Assembly (NCBI RefSeq): GCF_004027225.2 | Contig: NC_044282.2 | Coordinates: 46,778,576-46,842,575 of the forward strand | Origin: Strigops habroptila | Lineage: Eukaryota > Chordata > Aves > Psittaciformes > Psittacidae | Length of the DNA: 64,000 nucleotides | Reading direction: 5' to 3' | In this document: positions 1 through 13,969 of the stretch, piece after piece | How positions within the stretch are numbered: position 1 is the first letter of the stretch | Layout of the letters: every line of letters starts with the position of its first letter | Program-made: the position numbers and the translations under genes | The notes under the pieces: generated by a model | Database searches by the model: none | The model's input: the letters and a program-made list of their open reading frames with translations, nothing else | What the model was told of the DNA's origin: nothing

Positions 1-2688
1 TGCAGTAGAGGGAGGATGCCGAAAGAGGAGCTTTGCCTCCTACACCTAGGCACTACCTATAGGCTCCTTTTACCTTCTGCTCTGTACTCTGCTCTCCACT
101 GTATAGCCAAAAGTTTTCCACAGCAACTGCCACATCACACCACACCACTCTTCCTCCACGATACAGAACACCTCTTAAACGAATTTTGCTCAGCAGTCTA
201 TCATGTTAACTTCCGCACACCTATGAGTTGCTACATGCTCCCGTTGGTATCAAGGCCAATCCTGGAATTGTTTTCAGGGGATCTTACGCAATACGTATTT
301 CTCCTTCTTTTGTCCTTTTTCCCCGTTTTCACACTGCAGACTTGCAGCAGTAAAGGAAGGGCTCTGTAAGCATGTCACAACAGCACAGTCAAGGCACAAA
401 TGAGACTGATCCTGTGGCAATGACAAGTGCCAGTGATATACCCGGGCGAAGACTGCAAGAGCATGTTTATGGCAGTGAATTTGAATCAGCCACATGAATT
501 CTTCAAACAAGGGAAGAGAAGAGATTTGTTTTTGTTTGGGGAATAAGGGACGTGGACCAGCCTCCAGCAGGCCTACCAGGAAGGAGTGTGTAAGGGCTTG
601 CGTGGCCATCTGTTTCTCCTCCTTATCAGCACTCTGGTGCCAGCTGCCTCTGTGGCTGAGCTGTCCCACGTGTGGGCTCCCTTGCCCAGTCCTGCGCTGC
701 CGTCTGTCTGCTCCTCACTAATCCCAAGTAACCGTATGTGCCTGCTTCCCACTGACCCTGCTTGGCCACACCCCACCCTAAACCCCATATAAATCACAGG
801 AGGGGAAGCTGGCTGTCTCCTCAATGGTACCAGTTAGCTATTCTGCTCCCTTCCCTTCAGCAGCTTCTGAGACACGCGAGCGGATGCTGCGCTCGCCTTG
901 CTTCCTGCGTCACCTATCCCACAGTTCTCCAGCACACAGAACCTCCACTTCCTGCAATGCCATAAAAGCATGGTCCAAGCCTGAACAGCTATGGGATTTA
1001 TGGCTGCTGATGCAGCACCCACATCCCAGTGCTGCCATGCTCAAACTGCAATTAAGCTGCAAAAGCAGCCTGGAAGTTGATACCCTGGGTAGGCAGGCAA
1101 GATGCAAACCTAATACCAGATAGACAGGCTGATAGGCAAGTTTTAAGGCTTCAGCCACCTGGGAGACACACACAGTGATGCAATCCAGTAGTGGCAGTTG
1201 CCAAAGTCATTCTGACGGCAGAGGCCAAAGGCGGGCAGAATGCCTGCAGGGGTGCCGCGGAGGGGAGCGGGGTCCACAGCCTCCATCTGCACAGAGGTGT
1301 GAAAACAGGCAGAGCCACGGCCAAACTCCCTTTGGGGTGTCTTGCAGTGCTGGCAGCGTAGCTCTCTGCTAAGCCTTGTGCTCAGAGACCATGAACAACT
1401 AGGATTGAAAAAATATGTATAACCTGGCGAAACGACAGCAAGCTGCTGGGGGAACGGAAAGGGGAGGCAGGAGATTGTGGCAGGCTGTGGATATCTGAAG
1501 GATACTGACCCCAGCAAGGGCGTGGAGGCCAAGTAAAAGAGCAAGAAATCATCTAGGATTATAAATTTTGCATTACTGTTCCCTGAATGAATTCCTGTAT
1601 TAAATTAAGAGAAGGAACAACGAAAGCCAGCCAGGCTGGCCGACACACTGGCACTTCTTCTCCTTCTCATTCCAGCACCCCTATAAATTGGGTAACAGGG
1701 AGGAAGGCATGAGGGTTGCTCCCATGGCTCATCCAAGGAGCAGCCGCCGGACCTGGCCTTCTCAGGAAACTTGCAGAGGTAAGGAAGACCCATCTGTATC
1801 AATACAGTATCTTTAAGCCCAGGAAGCAGAGCCACAGACCAAGCACGGACACAATTCAGAACAAAATGATGATGCCACTCCCTAGAGAATTTACTGTCAA
1901 TCTAAAGTGTAAGAGAAGTAACAGCAATTGGATGTAGTCTCTCTGCCAGGGATTTAGAAGTTTACAGTGAGTTGCCACAGTGCTTTCATTAGCTTTTCAG
2001 GCTCCTCTTTAGCTTTACTGCTCTCCAGCCAACAAATTAGTCTCTATGAAACCCAATACTGGGTGCAATTTTCACTTTAACCTAGATGTTGAACTTCAGT
2101 GTCTTCAGTGAAGCAAGGTCTAGAGATGGACTGATGCACTTTTCAGGGTAAGTTTACAAACTGAAACCTGGCCCATATTATTATGGACTCAAATCCATAA
2201 TAATAACAACAACTTCATAATTTAACTGTTTGTCTGTCAAATCACTACACAAAGTCTATTTCCTACTAGTTCCCTAGTATTGCTACCACCACAGCAGGCT
2301 GTGCCTTTGTGACTGACCTCCATAGCAAGACTGAGGGCTGAGCTGGGCTGACAACTGAATTACAGGACCCTGCTAGAAGCACTTGCTTTTATTCCAGTGT
2401 TGAAGGATATGGCAAGACAACGTGGCAAAGGTCACACCATTATCACCAACACTGGCTCCAGAACAGAGTGCTTTTCTTTCCTGGGGGGGTCAACTGAACT
2501 AGCTATTACAAACCTTTGACTACTTCTTGGAGAAGAGCCAGTGGTTTGTCAAACTTATTTCTCATTTTAACTCTTAAGTGGTGATTTGTATTACGGAACA
2601 AGCTATGACCCTGACCGCCTTGTAACTAGGCACTGCATGAAGTTTTTTGAGGATTTTTTTTGCAAAGGGAGCCTGGAGAATTAAGAAA

Positions 2689-2741
2689 ACAAAAAAAAAT
2701 TAGAAAGAAGGCGAGGAGAGGGAAGGGGAGGGGAGGAAAGA
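2689..2741 (+). repeat. purine-rich tract
   Basis: Nearly uninterrupted A/G sequence including GGGAAGGGGAGGGGAGG. It could form triplex or non-B DNA. A looser purine-rich block occurs at 9149-9264. Confidence 0.6.
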
Positions 2742-3931
2742 TGTTCTATCACTCCATGAAACCTAAATTCCTATTGAAAAATACATTCTCACCTGAAGAA
2801 GTGCTTGCAAAGCCTAGTAGAGTTCATGATTTTACTGAAGTATGAATTTACTAGAAGTATGAATTATTCAAAACAGGCAGGCTAAAACTTCCTGACCAAA
2901 CACCCTGAACAATGTACAAATGTGGATTTCAATGAGATATGAATTCAGGCTGGATCTAGTCCCATGAGGGTCAATTCCATGTCACACAGTACAAAGCGTA
3001 ACTTTGAGATTAAAGAGAAGTGAAAATAAATCCTTGTTCTGCTTTGGTAATTTTCATTTACTGAGATGCAAAGCACAAATATTTATAAACAATATTACAA
3101 AGGTATTCTTCCCTTTCAAGTAATTACTATTTAAAGAAATTCTGACCTCACTTAAAATGAGATGCAGCATGTAAGCATGCAGAGCTTTGTCAGAGAAAAT
3201 AAATCCTATTAAAAATAAAATTAGTATTGGAAAACCTCAGGCAATAATCCCAACCAGTCATCCTGGCAGGCTTGAAGGCAGACATGCAAGAAAGGCTCAG
3301 ATAATGCAGTGATGCAAGATGCAAAAGAATCTGCTTGCTTGGGTAAGATAGAAATCACTATTTAACACCACTAAGACAACACCTCCAGGCTCTTTTATTT
3401 AAGTACTGAGCTAACCTGGCTCTGTTTAGCTCACAAAGTCTGCTGCAACCAGATGATGATCAAGTCAGAGGCAAGATAACTGGAGATTAACCTTAACAGA
3501 TATTTCTGTTCCTGAAATTACTTCCCTTTCTATACTCTGCTACTGGCTCTTGCTCACAAGTTTCATATTCCCTCTTAATGTTGATAAAGTTAAAAATAAT
3601 ACACCCAGCTGAGGATTGGGCCTTGAATTTTTGTTGCCCTTGACATTGGTTTGTTAGAAGCAAATAAAATCAGTAGTGCTTACAAAGCCTCCAGAAGGTC
3701 AGTGAGAGGTGCATAGAGCACCCTATGACTTGGTATTAAAAGGAAAAAAATTCCAGCCCCAGTTCCTCAGCCACCTTAACTTCAGAGGTATGGGAGGCAT
3801 CATACGTATGCAAAATGCAAATGAGGAAAGGGATGTATGTGATGGACTGGAGGGGATAGGTCATTACTCAACAGTATAAATAATAAGTAGGAAGAAGGCC
3901 AGCAGTGGAAGAGGGGCTTTAGAAGTGCAAG

Positions 3932-3973
3932 GAGGAAATGCAGCTACAAACTGAGGAAATGTGGCTACAAACC
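3932..3973 (+). repeat. 21-bp tandem duplication, two copies
   Basis: Unit GAGGAAATGYRGCTACAAACY at 3932-3952 and 3953-3973. The copies differ at three positions, so the duplication is not very recent. Confidence 0.75.
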
Positions 3974-6900
3974 CATTGAAATACCGGTGCTGTCTGCATG
4001 GTTCTATGGTGACTGTTATTCTGAGGAGGTGAGGAATGCGAGGCAGGGGGTCTGTGGTCTATGGTTTGTTTTTCTATCAATACATATGTCTGACTTCGAG
4101 TAAAAGATTAACAAGACAGCGAGCAAATGTCCTAGGAGACAAATGGATAAAATGCTGTTTGTACATGTCAGATGAGGGAGGGCTCATTCTCAGCTCTCAG
4201 TCTCTGAATGAATCTGCTAGGATGCACACCTGCACCAGGAAGATTTCCTTGACAAGGTAACCTTTTCCACTGCAGAAAGCATCAGCACATCAGCATACAG
4301 CTTACCTGACACGTACATTCTTTCGGTCAATGTGGTTTGGAAAGAACCTTCCACCTACTTTTTTTCTGCATGTGACGTACATTGCTGCATGTTACAGAAA
4401 AGCCTCAGGTAAAATAAATGGAAACTTTAACCAGCAGCTATACACCTGGTGTTTTTGCATTTCCCAACAGATATTACAGTTGCTGGAATGATGTGTGAAT
4501 CTTCTACAACACCTCCTATCGACAATTTAGTTTAGGTGTGGCATGAGAGAGATCTGTGTTATTGATACTAATGACCCACAGCCTATTGCTAAAGAGAAGG
4601 AAGAAAGGAACTGAGGAACTTTATAGTTTAAAAAAACCAAAATCACAAAACCGCACAAATATTTGCATTCTACTACATTTGACAGCAACTACTCTGTTAG
4701 AGGCTGAAAAGATTGCAGACAGGCGTGCTGACATTTTCATTTTCCAGGGATGGTCATGGCAGTGGACAGAAGAGCTAGGCTGTCACTAAAGCTCACCCTT
4801 CCTAGGTATCAAAAACTCCAAAGTTTTCCTCTCCTGTTGGCAATCTGTGCTAATGGTGATCCCTCAGAGTTGATGGTGTAATGCCACTGGCCTGAGTCCC
4901 GATGCAAGGAATGCAGCGGTGCCCAGTCAACCACCAGCACTAACCACAATCTCCCTGCAGATCTTAACTAACTTGGCAGCTCAGCTCTGTGTAGTAACAC
5001 TATAAAAAATGGGAGCACCTTTTCCTTCCCTCACTACCTTCCTCCCTTTTTTTTTCTTTTTTTTTTTTTTGATTCTTTTTTGCTATTTTATGGAAAAATC
5101 CCAGGGAGTTAAGCAGATTCCCTAAGGAGAAAACTGACCCATCATTTATAACACTTCAGTGTCTCTCATATTCTGATTTCTGCTTTACCTGAAACCTGTG
5201 AAGTGTGAGTCACGTCTATTTTCCTTGTGCCATGATGGAGAGAAACGCTGATATGTGGGAACTGACAAAGAAGCATTAGGGAACCGATGTTCACCTTTTC
5301 ATCCTGATGAAATCTGGTGGTGAATCACAGAGGAAGAACTTGACCTCACCCATGAAGCTGCATGAAGATTAAAAGAACTTCCTTGTGTCTCTTTGCTGTT
5401 CCTCTGACTACGAGGTTTGTTGGCTAGAGATGAGCAGTTAAACCACCCCACTAAGCTCAGGGAGAATGAATTCAAGTCTTGTCAAGGGCCACCCTTGACA
5501 ACACAGCTCTAAAATACATAAGCTATCCCTTTTGATGAGTCAAGAGTAACCGGTCTTGCTACTGGACACATCAGACAGATGTGGCTGGCTGAAGAAAGGG
5601 ACATATTCAACCATCCTGAACCCTTTCATATTAGTGACATTGGATACTTTTTTGTGCGAAAAATTCGGAGCCCTGAACAAGAAGGTGATGTTGCAGGAAG
5701 TCAGCCCTCAAGTAATGTTTCTATCTCAGTTAAGCCTGCCAGCGTGCAAGAAAGCACAGGATAAGCTTGTCCAAAAAAGCTGGAAAACAATTAGGAAATT
5801 CTAAGGCCATCTACAGCCACCTCTGAAAAGCGGGAAAAAAGACCACCATGAAATGAATGCGATTTGTTACAAACTGAACAGCTTTCTCTATTCAAGGCTG
5901 TTTGTCACCTAGGGATTAAAATGGTCCTAATACTTTGGTTTTCTTCCCACTCCTGAGTGCAGCTCTTGAACTCTTGAGCATTTGGCCCATAGTCACTGCC
6001 AGGGTACCGTGCCTCCCCTCCCCGAGAGTGCTGCCAGAATGCAGGAAATAAGACACACGCTGTCCCATCCTGTACTGTACTTTTACTTCTATTTTTTTCC
6101 TTCTTTGCAGCTGCAAAATGCAACTGAGCAAGTTAAATTCCACTTCCCTTGAACACAGAAGCAAGCAGTGCATTTTGTCACATGGTCACATCAGCAGATC
6201 ACAGCAACAAGTGCAGTCACCTGGTGAAACAATCCACTTGGAGATTTGGAAGGAAAATTTCCTTAGGGCAGGTGACACTGGACATCTGGCAGCCCTCTAC
6301 TTTTGTTCTGAGAATAACACCTACATTGTAGGGCATGTTGCCAGAAGCTGCACCCACCTGGGATGCAGCCAGCCCAAGATGAAAGGGAACACCAAATCCA
6401 GAAGGGATGATTAGCTTTTACTGATGCTGTTCAGGACAGAGGTACCTGGGAACATGCTAGTTCCCCTTACGTGTTCAGTACTGCTTGGTAAAGTCAGGGA
6501 ACTAAGGAAGTTAATCAGGTCAGAGCCAGGCTTGCATATGCTTTCTCCACAGGGATTACAAACTACTTGCCAAATATTCAGATTGGGTAATTGCTACCTG
6601 GATTACCAAGGGTATGCAGCCCAAAAGAAGATAATTGCTCAGAGTTTCTGATAGATTGCATCACTCCCTGCCAAAGTATACAGCAGAATGAGAATCATCA
6701 ACACATGATGTAAGGATACAAGCCTGCGTGCAGTTTAGACAGTAGAGCTGAACCCATCATGGCTGCCTAGAGCAGAAGAAACATTAACCCCCCCACTCCG
6801 TTTATAGGAAAGCAATAATTTGATTCTGAACTCCAGAAGCATCTGTGGAATCCAGAGATTCCCCAAAATAACCTCCCCTTTCTTAGGATGCAGGGGACAA

Positions 6901-7251
6901 GCACTCATCCCTGCTCTACAATGTAAATTTGACCAAAGCTAATTTTACTCCAGCATCTAGCTATGAGATCATTGTTCTACCAGCATACAAGTTTAGCCTC
7001 ATGCTGCCACATATTTTATGACCAAGTGCAACTTGGAGCAAAGCCTGTGCTGTCTGTCAGGGGTGCTGCTACATGATAAAAAAAATCCATCACTGGTTGT
7101 ATTTAACTATAAAGCTCTAGTGAAAATCAGTTTCCTTCTAATAAAAGTGGTCAGGTGCTGCTAAGATACACAGAAAGACGAGACATCCAAACTATTACAG
7201 CATAATTATATGTGAAAGTATGAGATTCCCAAAGCATTTTAGAGGTGCTTT

Positions 7252-7291
7252 TCTTCTCTGCAACCAAACAGCAATTTGGTTGCAGAGAAGA
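7252..7291. repeat. perfect 17-bp inverted repeat, 6-base loop
   Basis: Arms at 7252-7268 (TCTTCTCTGCAACCAAA) and 7275-7291 are exact reverse complements separated by CAGCAA. Pairing resumes outside after one mismatch at 7251/7292. A stem this long in unique sequence is not expected by chance. No coding or known repeat context was recognised. Confidence 0.85.
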
Positions 7292-7779
7292 GAACACAAA
7301 TTATTCAAATTTTTACTCTATTCCAGTCAGCCATGCATACAGTGCTGACTCAGGAGCAAACATTAAAAAACAGGAGCCATGCAGGAACTTACAAATCCAA
7401 TTGTACATCTCCCAAGGGGGGTCATTACAACAGTGTCAAACAGGCCTTAAGCAGGAGGAATTAATAGGTGGGGGGAGATTTGACAGCAGAGGAAAAGAGT
7501 GCTGGTAGAAAAGGCCTCAATAACAACAGGTCCAGTCAACATGCACAGCCTTCAAACTGAACTCTGATCCTGAGGTTTTAAGGAAGAAAGTGGTAGCCCC
7601 TACCAAAGTTAATATGGAAGACATGGTACAAAAATAATAACGAGAGAGCACGCATTAAAATACCAAGTGCAGGGCCCACTTCTGTGTGCCATTAGAAGAT
7701 TACGCTCCTCCTTGTTTTCTTAGGTTCATAATATAGTTAATTCTAGACACGATTGCAAACAAGCAAACAGACTCAAAAC

Positions 7780-8260
7780 TACATGTCTAAGAAAGCTGGG
7801 AGATGGCCATATTATTAGTGCCTATTCAAGGTACTGAACCTGGCTATAGATGAAATATTAATTAAAAGTTGCATTCAGTGCCTTCAGAAAACGATTATTC
7901 AACACAGCAATGATGTTTTGCCTAATTGTGTAATGAAGTTTTATCTTACTATGCAGTAAAGCTTAAACCAAAATGTTAGCATAAGAAGATCACAGAGCTT
8001 TAATGATGGGCTGAAACTTGTGAAAGGCATGTGTGTATTAATATTTGTCTGCAGAAAGTATGTAAATCACTTCAATAACATTGTGCTTGTCTTCTATATG
8101 AGATAATGGATAAATAGTCAACAGCCATTATTTCATTGTTGGATAGATCATCAAATTAGTGTCTAAATTAAGGATCCAATTAATCTGTATTAAATAATTT
8201 GTCAATACAAATAAAATAATTGCAATTTAAGATAATAATGTTTGTGGGGGTTTTTCTTCT
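7780..8260. promoter_or_regulatory. candidate distal enhancer block A
   Basis: Unique AT-rich sequence with many ATTA/TAAT cores (for example ATATTAATTAAAAG, CCAATTAATCTG, AATAATTGCAATTTAAG), GATA motifs and no repeat signature. Such density is typical of developmental conserved noncoding elements. Conservation cannot be tested here. Confidence 0.25.
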
Positions 8261-11200
8261 TATTAGCATTAGGAACACGGCTTTTTATCAATGCCCAAAT
8301 CACAGCTCCCTTAAACTGGGAGGTATCCAAGATTCAGATCTTGTAGCAGGCCTCCCTCTCCTACATATGCATTAAAATGCTTCTTTACCTTTTGTGAAAA
8401 TATCTTTTTTCTTGAGAAGGGAATTACAAATTCCACTCCTCCCATTCACACTGAGGAGAACATTACTCCCCAAACAGCGCCACTTAATCCAAAACAAACA
8501 GCAAGATATCTAAAATATCCCTTAGTTTACTAAGGGATGTAAGACTCCGAGACAGAGTACCTCTTTCCTGGAACAAATAGAGGCGAGAGGGTGGATTCAA
8601 AAGGACTGTATTTGAACTGAGCTAGCTCATCTCCAAGCACCATGGTCAAATTTATTAGTGTTTCCACAGGAAATAAAAGTGTCAGAAGGACATCCCGGGT
8701 TGGAATGCAGCAGAACTGATTCCCACAAGCCCGGGAATGTTGCTGGTTTTCATGATAGAGCTGTTATAATAAAGTAACTTTTGAATGTATTTTGCACTCA
8801 GCAATGCGGGACCTCAGTGTGAGCAACCCTCCCTAGTAACAGGGCTGTGGAAATATTGCTGGAGGCAGGTCTTGCTCTGCTCCCTTTTGTTTCTGCACAC
8901 GGTCTCTGCAGAAAGATACTACCAGAAGCAGAGAAAGGCCATAAAACTGAAGACATTATTTTAAATCAAAAGGCTTTTAGTGGTTATATTACAGGGGCTA
9001 TCTGTGTTCTCAATAGTGACTATAGCAATCACACAGTGAGAACATGTAGGCAGGTGCATAATTTAAAGAGAAAAAGGACTTCCCCTTCTTCCCCCACCTC
9101 CTTTTTAGGGGAGGTCAGACTTTGCATTTCAGTAGGTCTGTCTGACCAAAGAAGAAGAAAAAATGAGGGTAGAGTGAAAGGAGTGGGTAGGATAGAAAAA
9201 GAGATGAGAGAAAAGAATGGGCAGTGTTAAAAAAACAGGGAAGGAGGATGAAAGAGAGAGATGACTTGGACACAGGGTGAACCACAAACCTAGTCATTGC
9301 CAGTGTCCAGGAACAAAAATAACTCGTTTGTCCACCCGCAGCAGGGCAGCTGCCAGTGCGGCAGGACAGTGCTGGTGTGTTCCCCGTGCTGTTCAGCGCG
9401 GCACATCCCAGCCCACTCCCAGATCTGCCCCTTTTGCCATGCTCGTGCTGAGCGATAGAGCTCAGGGTGTTCTCGCAGTCCCTGTGGTTGTGGTTAGGAA
9501 ACTGCCGCATGTTGGGTCTCAATAGAAAAAGTATTTTAATACAAGAAAAACAGGAAACTCAAGCACGTTTTGGGTCTAATTCAATTTCAGTTCCCCGATT
9601 CCTTTATTTTCTATGGACAAAAGGCATGTAACAAAATTATGAACTGGGACGTGAAGAAAGCAGAACTGTGCACATGACTGATAAAGCTGGCTCATTATGT
9701 GAAAACTGAAGCCATGCAAAATAAAAATTCAGAGCAGATTAAAACACCTCTCATCCAAAAAACCAGTTAGGGCCAGTCAAGCAAATCCCAGCACCTGGGC
9801 AGCCTTTGAGCAGAACATATATGAACTGGCACAGGTCATGGTTTCAAAAGAGTAGACCAGATTATGAAGAAATGCAAGCATTCTTTCTTCATTTTAAGCT
9901 GAAAGCAACCTCTGGTTTAGGAATCTCCAGAGACGAGGTACAAGGTACCAGTTCAATGTCAGCCCTACACTTTCTTTGCAAGATTGTCAGGGCATTTTAG
10001 TGCTAATGTACTAAAGCATGACACTAGCTCAAGATAACCACGTTCTATTGAGAAACACAACAATAGAAATAATGGAATAAGCACTTCATGCAATTTGCTA
10101 GGAATGTAGTTTGGACACCAACAGCCAAAACAAACTAAAATGGCAAATGCAAGGACTCTATTTTGAAAAGATCTGCAAACAGACTCAGCAGCTTTACAGG
10201 GGGTCATATTTTCCACAAGGATAAACTGTCCTTGAACAATATTTTCAGTGTTCTGGGTACTAATGCGCTTTCTTTTCATATGGATTGTTCTCACCTCCAC
10301 TCCTTTTCCTTGAACAAATATTTACTGTGACCAATAAAATTCTGCTCTCCATTTATGAGTTAAATAGCATGCATTCCCACATGCTGGTTTATATACCCAT
10401 ACATAGAGCATATGTGCCCACAGAAATGACATCTCTAAGTCTGGTGGAATTATTTTTAAGCAATCATATTCACTGTAGATTTCAGTCCTGATTCATCAAT
10501 ACATTTAATTCACTGTGAGTGAGAGGAATGAAGCATTCAGCTCAAGAAAGGAGGTGACATATTTCACCAGAGATAAAGCATTTCTGTATGTGAAATAGTG
10601 ATGTCTGATGCGGTGCCCATAAGCATGGGAGTAAACACATCATCTTCACAGGGAACTACTGACATGTTTAATTTTAAGAAAGCAACCAAAAATATTTTTA
10701 GTGAATTATTCATACACTTCTAAATGTGTTCAAGGATTTTACCAGGTCAGAGCATGAGAGGGCAAATCACAGCCTGCAAGATGCAAGCAGACTATTAGTG
10801 ATAAGCATGCTGGACTACTATCTGTTATTAATTCATTATTCACCTATTGCTATTTGCTGCTCATCATCTTCAAAATTTCAGTAAAAGACTCAGGAATGGA
10901 AAGAATCCCTACACGTGAACCAAGAATGTCCAGCACAAACTAAGTATGGCAAAAAACAGTAAAAATTTCACAGGTTAACATATACAAACAGAGAACATTA
11001 TCTAAACCTCTTTTCTTTTTTACAAGGGGGACACAGCCTCAGTGCACTGGGGCTCACCAGCATTTCTGCTGTGTTTATATAGCTTTGGGGAAGCCAGGGA
11101 CCGTGCTCCACACGCAGCTCCTTTTTGTTGAATTCCCCTCCAGGAGCGCAGGGGCAAAGAGGAACACATCTCTTGTGAACACCTGCAACCAGCAGTTCCT

Positions 11201-12363
11201 TCCTCAGGCACTTAAATAGATTTTCCTCATGCTACTGTAAAACAAGACACTGGCTGTTCCCCTTCATACACCCCAAAATATAAACAGTTGTACTAACAAG
11301 AAAGAAGGTGAGAGCACCAGCAGGTTCCTCTGGGATGCAAAAGCAGAGCTACATAAAGCATTCATGTCTACGCTGGACTTGGCTTTAATTTACAAATCCC
11401 AACTGTTCTGCAGTGCCCCCCAGAAGAGGTTGACGCTCAGGCTTTGCAGCATGTCTGAGGTCTATCACATGCACACTTGTACTCAAATACCTTTTTTATA
11501 GAGTTGTTCCTAGTCTTACAGATCTCCCTCAAGTCTTCCTGGTCTTTACAGGGGAGGCTCAGTGGCCACAGATCGTCTGAAACAACCTGTTGGATGGTGG
11601 AGGTGTACCCACACAGATCCACACAGGTGGATTGTGTTAGTATGCATGGTCTCCTAACAACTTGATTAGACCTGGTCCTAACTTGGTTTAGGGCCTAGCT
11701 ATGCCTATGGTTTGAAATGATTAGCATAGGCATGCTTTATTTTCTGTTTTACACTTATGTTGGTTGTGGACAAGCTTTGGTTTTAGTCAAGATAACCGGG
11801 CTTCCAGACAAAGCGATGGCCACAAGGCAACCACCAGGCTAGGCCCAATGGTGAGGGAAGCACTGACTTCCCTGTTGGTGAAAGGAGGAAAAATGTATCA
11901 GTGTAGGCCCTTGGTCAAAACAGAAGAGAGTGGGAAAAGAGAAAAAGAGACATTCCCAAAAAAAGAGACATTTGTCCAGCGTGAGGAAGGACATGTTAAA
12001 CATCCTGTACTACCTGCTCTGTACTAGGACATGCACACCGTACACCAAAGCTCTCAGTGTCAAATGCCAGTGAAGTGTTAAGCAGCAAGAAAATAGTTTC
12101 AACCACCAGCACGCTGGAAACAGCAAAACCTATTGGCTTTGGCACATGTGCAAAGCATATATGCCTGGGTTGCCTGGAATAGCAAGAGATACAAAATGCA
12201 GGACCGCCAGGAGTATTGGTGAGAGGGGCTAGGGAGATGCTGCACTGCTGAGCAGGAAAAAAGGACATAATCCCATGTGCTGAGCTCAAAGGAAATCCAG
12301 ATGGTTTCCTGACCATCTTGAGAGTGGGAATTTCAGACCCATCAGGCCAAGCAATGAGAATTA

Positions 12364-12808
12364 CATAGAATCATAGAATCATTTAGGTTGGAAAAGACCT
12401 TTAAAATCATCAAGTCCAGCCATAAACCTAACACTGCCAAGTCAGCCACTAAACCATATGCCTAAACACCACATCTACAAGTTTTCTAAATACCTCCAGG
12501 AATGGTCACTCAACTACTTCCCTGGGCAGCCTGTTCCAATGCTTGACAATGGTTTTGGTAAAGAAATTTTTCCTAATATCCAATCTAAACCTCCCCTGGC
12601 GCAGCTTGAGGCCACTACCTCTCATCATATCATTTGTTACTTGAGAGAAGAGACCAACACCCACCTTGCTACAACCTCCTTTCAGGTAGTTGTAAAGAGT
12701 GATAAGGTCTCCCTTGAGCCTCTTTTTCTCCAGGCTAAACATCCCCAGTTCCCTCAGCTGCTCCTTATAGGACTTGTGCTCTAGACCCTTCACCAGCTTG
12801 AGACAGCC
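12364..12808 (-). mobile_element. CR1 LINE, 5'-truncated, 3' end of ORF2 plus 3'UTR
   Basis: Read on the plus strand it starts with CATAGAATCATAGAATCA, the reverse complement of the CR1 3' terminal ATTCTATG-type repeat, followed by the usual GGTTGGAAAAGACCT. It is therefore an antisense copy of about 445 bp. CR1 is the dominant LINE of birds and reptiles and is normally 5'-truncated. This copy keeps a readable end of the ORF2 frame (see the pseudogene entry). Confidence 0.95.
12506..12793 (-). pseudogene. CR1 ORF2 C-terminal fragment (reverse transcriptase protein tail)
   Basis: A 95-codon frame within the CR1 copy with hallmark text [34 protein letters not shown] and [11 protein letters not shown]. 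This is the region just after the reverse transcriptase domain in CR1 ORF2. The catalytic domain and everything upstream are missing, so the copy cannot be active. The open frame suggests modest age compared with the other fragments in the window. Confidence 0.85.
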
Positions 12809-13969
12809 ATATCACAACATTTAGGAGACTTTCTTGTTCACCTGGTTGCAAGGTTGTAAGGTGTGTTTTGTACTTAGCAGCAAGCACTTTCCATACTAAT
12901 AACTGTATGACAAACAATTTGATATTTGAAAGCTGTGTCATCTGAAACCTTATCTGTCTTATTTGAGCAAATTTACCTCCTGTCAGACACCAAAGATCCT
13001 TACTTTTACTTTAAGATGGCTTTATTTCCAAACTTATAATCCTGCTTTACAGAGAAAACATATTTTTTCATCTATTATTTGGCCACTATCAAGCAATTAT
13101 CAACAACAGCACAGTAGAAGTCAGACTCATCTACACACCATGCAATACATACAGAAATGTCTCTCTTTTAAATCAAGCCACAGTGGTGATTTCAGGGACT
13201 TTTCCAGCACTTCTGAGAAGAGACAGTAGGCTGAAGTAGACAGCAGTGGCAAGCAGCCAGTGTGCAGGTGAGAAAAACAAGGGACCCCTACCTTCATCTC
13301 TGCCCAGTATCCCCTTATGCCTGACCCCTTTCAGCCTCTATGAATAAGATTTCATTGATTTTCACAAAAGAGATGCTATTGAACAACTGCTAGGAAGACA
13401 TTAAGCATTGTAAACAAATAAAATAGATATATTGTTGTCAAAAGACACTGAATAATTTCAATTTGTGATGCATGAGCTTTGCTGTGCTGGGTATGTTAAC
13501 TTACTAAATTGCAAAACTAATTCAGCCACAAAAGGTTTCCCAGTCAATTGTGCAAATTGGCATGGTTCTGTTGCAATGCTTTGTATTTCTAATACTGCCT
13601 TTAATCAGAGGGCCTCAAAATATATTTGTGATCCATAATTAATAAGATGTACTATATTTCCTTGAGCTATGTAAGGATGATTGTAGCATACACTGCCTTA
13701 CTCTCACTGCACTTTTTCACATCTGTAAAACTGCTGTACTCATGCAATAGCAAAAAACTCTGACCATTGCCTTGTTTCTAGTTCACAAATGTGCTAGTCA
13801 TGTGTATATACATATGTCTCCACTGCTAGTCTTTCCCTTCCTGTGCAGGTACAAAACATACATGATGGTGGGAGGGTATAAAACTTGCAACAGTCTTTTC
13901 CCAGATGCCTGTTTCTTGCACTTTTCTAGTGGGATCCTCCAAAGAAGGAGCAGCAATAGAACTGAAATG
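12809..13969. other. unique spacer between two CR1 copies
   Basis: AT-rich sequence without a plausible coding frame; the longest is under 90 codons. Nothing else was recognised. Confidence 0.6.

Larger units (their letters stand above)
1..12363. other. gene desert, segment 1
   Basis: AT-rich unique sequence. Open frames are short (at most about 135 codons), overlap one another on both strands and show no recognisable domains or splice structure. It contains the purine tract at 2689, the 21-bp duplication at 3932, the inverted repeat at 7252 and the motif-dense block at 7780-8260. I recognise nothing else. Confidence 0.7.

Noticed and set aside
1143-1544. 133-codon minus-strand frame
   Set aside because: No domain, no promoter or exon context, and overlapping frames on the other strand.
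3815-3822. Octamer ATGCAAAT as a specific POU site
   Set aside because: An 8-mer of this kind is expected by chance about twice in 64 kb, and there is no supporting cluster here.
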